Positions 5,756 through 6,121 of a stretch of DNA of 6,121 bases are shown here, piece after piece. The notes beneath the pieces are model-generated. The model did no database searches. It had not been told where the DNA came from and worked only from the letters and a program-made list of their open reading frames with translations. This DNA is from Candidatus Zixiibacteriota bacterium. Lineage in GTDB: Bacteria > Zixibacteria > MSB-5A5 > GN15 > JAAZOE01. Every line of letters starts with the position of its first letter. Position 1 is the first letter of the stretch. The translations under genes were made by a program, and so were the position numbers. Where the stretch lies: NCBI GenBank assembly GCA_030588275.1, contig JAUUYJ010000159.1:1-6121 (forward strand), in the 5' to 3' direction.

Positions 5756-6121
5756 TCAGGAATTTTCGACCGGGTGAAAATACTGGTAAATTATCTTCGC
5801 CAACGGCACCGGGATTCCTTTGAGGTCGGCAATCTCACCGATTGAAGCTTCTTTGATTTTCTTGATCGACCCAAAATGTTTGAGTAAAATTATCTTCCTC
5901 GTCTCCCCGACACCGGGGATACCATTTAGCTCCGACGCAATCACCCGCTTGCCGCGCAGTTTCCGGTGGTATGAAATTGCGAACCGGTGCGCCTCATCCC
6001 GAACCCGTTTGAGCAAAGCCAGCGCGGGAGAACTTCTTGGGATCGAAACTGCCATAGATTGTCTTGGAACAAAAACCTCCTCCAACCGCTTGGCCAGACC
6101 AATGATCGGTTGCGTTTCACA
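5756..6121 (-). CDS. uvrC: UvrABC system protein C, C-terminal 121 residues (5' end outside window)
   Basis: UvrC cuts DNA on both sides of a lesion after UvrA and UvrB locate it. Only the C-terminal 121 residues are in the window; the frame stays open to base 6121 and ends in TGA at 5758-5756. The visible part starts in the RNase H-like nuclease domain with IIGLAKRLEEVF, then RDEAHRFAISYHRK (41-54), whose first His is probably the histidine of the Asp-Asp-His active site. A tandem helix-hairpin-helix DNA-binding domain follows: LNGIPGVG (65-72) with LLKHFGSIKKIKEAS, then the second unit LKGIPVPLAKIIYQY. The end (FHPVENS) is of usual length. A TTG at 6085 could be mistaken for a start, but family similarity continues upstream of it. 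It is the first visible gene of the operon; xseA begins 44 bp downstream. Confidence 0.95.
   Translation of the reverse strand, partial: CETQPIIGLAKRLEEVFVPRQSMAVSIPRSSPALALLKRVRDEAHRFAISYHRKLRGKRVIASELNGIPGVGETRKIILLKHFGSIKKIKEASIGEIADLKGIPVPLAKIIYQYFHPVENS

Noticed and set aside
5756..6085. uvrC fragment as a complete small gene starting from TTG at 6085
   Set aside because: The frame is open to the window edge and the residues upstream of the TTG (PIIGLAKR) continue the UvrC family pattern.

Overview
The window holds the 3' part of a bacterial operon, all on the minus strand, plus a gene-free flank of 464 bases. Reading in the direction of transcription (right to left) the order is: the end of uvrC (cut by the window edge), xseA, xseB, ispA, dxs, nadK. 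Every gene is a recognisable housekeeping gene with its main motifs intact. Spacing is tight: 44 bp between uvrC and xseA, 31 bp between xseA and xseB, an 8-bp overlap between xseB and ispA, 10 bp between ispA and dxs, and no gap between dxs and nadK. One transcript with translational coupling is the simplest reading. The operon promoter must lie to the right of the window.

How the genes fit together: Dxs makes 1-deoxy-D-xylulose 5-phosphate, the entry step of the MEP pathway. IspA joins the resulting C5 units into farnesyl diphosphate for quinones and the undecaprenyl carrier. NadK makes NADP+, the source of the NADPH used by the next MEP enzyme, Dxr (this link is inference). XseA and XseB are the two subunits of exonuclease VII, and UvrC is the incision subunit of nucleotide excision repair. 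The core xseA-xseB-ispA-dxs order is widespread in bacteria, often followed by tlyA, nadK, argR and recN. Here tlyA is absent between dxs and nadK, nothing follows nadK, and uvrC sits upstream.

Organism: a free-living-type bacterium of moderate GC content using the MEP pathway. Gene order and protein style would fit the FCB/Zixibacteria-like lineages or a deltaproteobacterium-like lineage, but the sequence alone does not settle this.

The left flank (1-464) has no convincing gene. It holds two copies of a 45-column direct repeat 143 bp apart, several GC-rich hairpins built from GGGG/CCCC runs, a bidirectional rho-independent terminator (296-326), and an AT-rich perfect palindrome (404-418). 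This flank is the only part that looks less than routine. It could be a dispersed intergenic repeat, a small structured RNA ending at the terminator, or simply the terminator zone between two transcription units. I found no new defence, mobile or biosynthetic system here.
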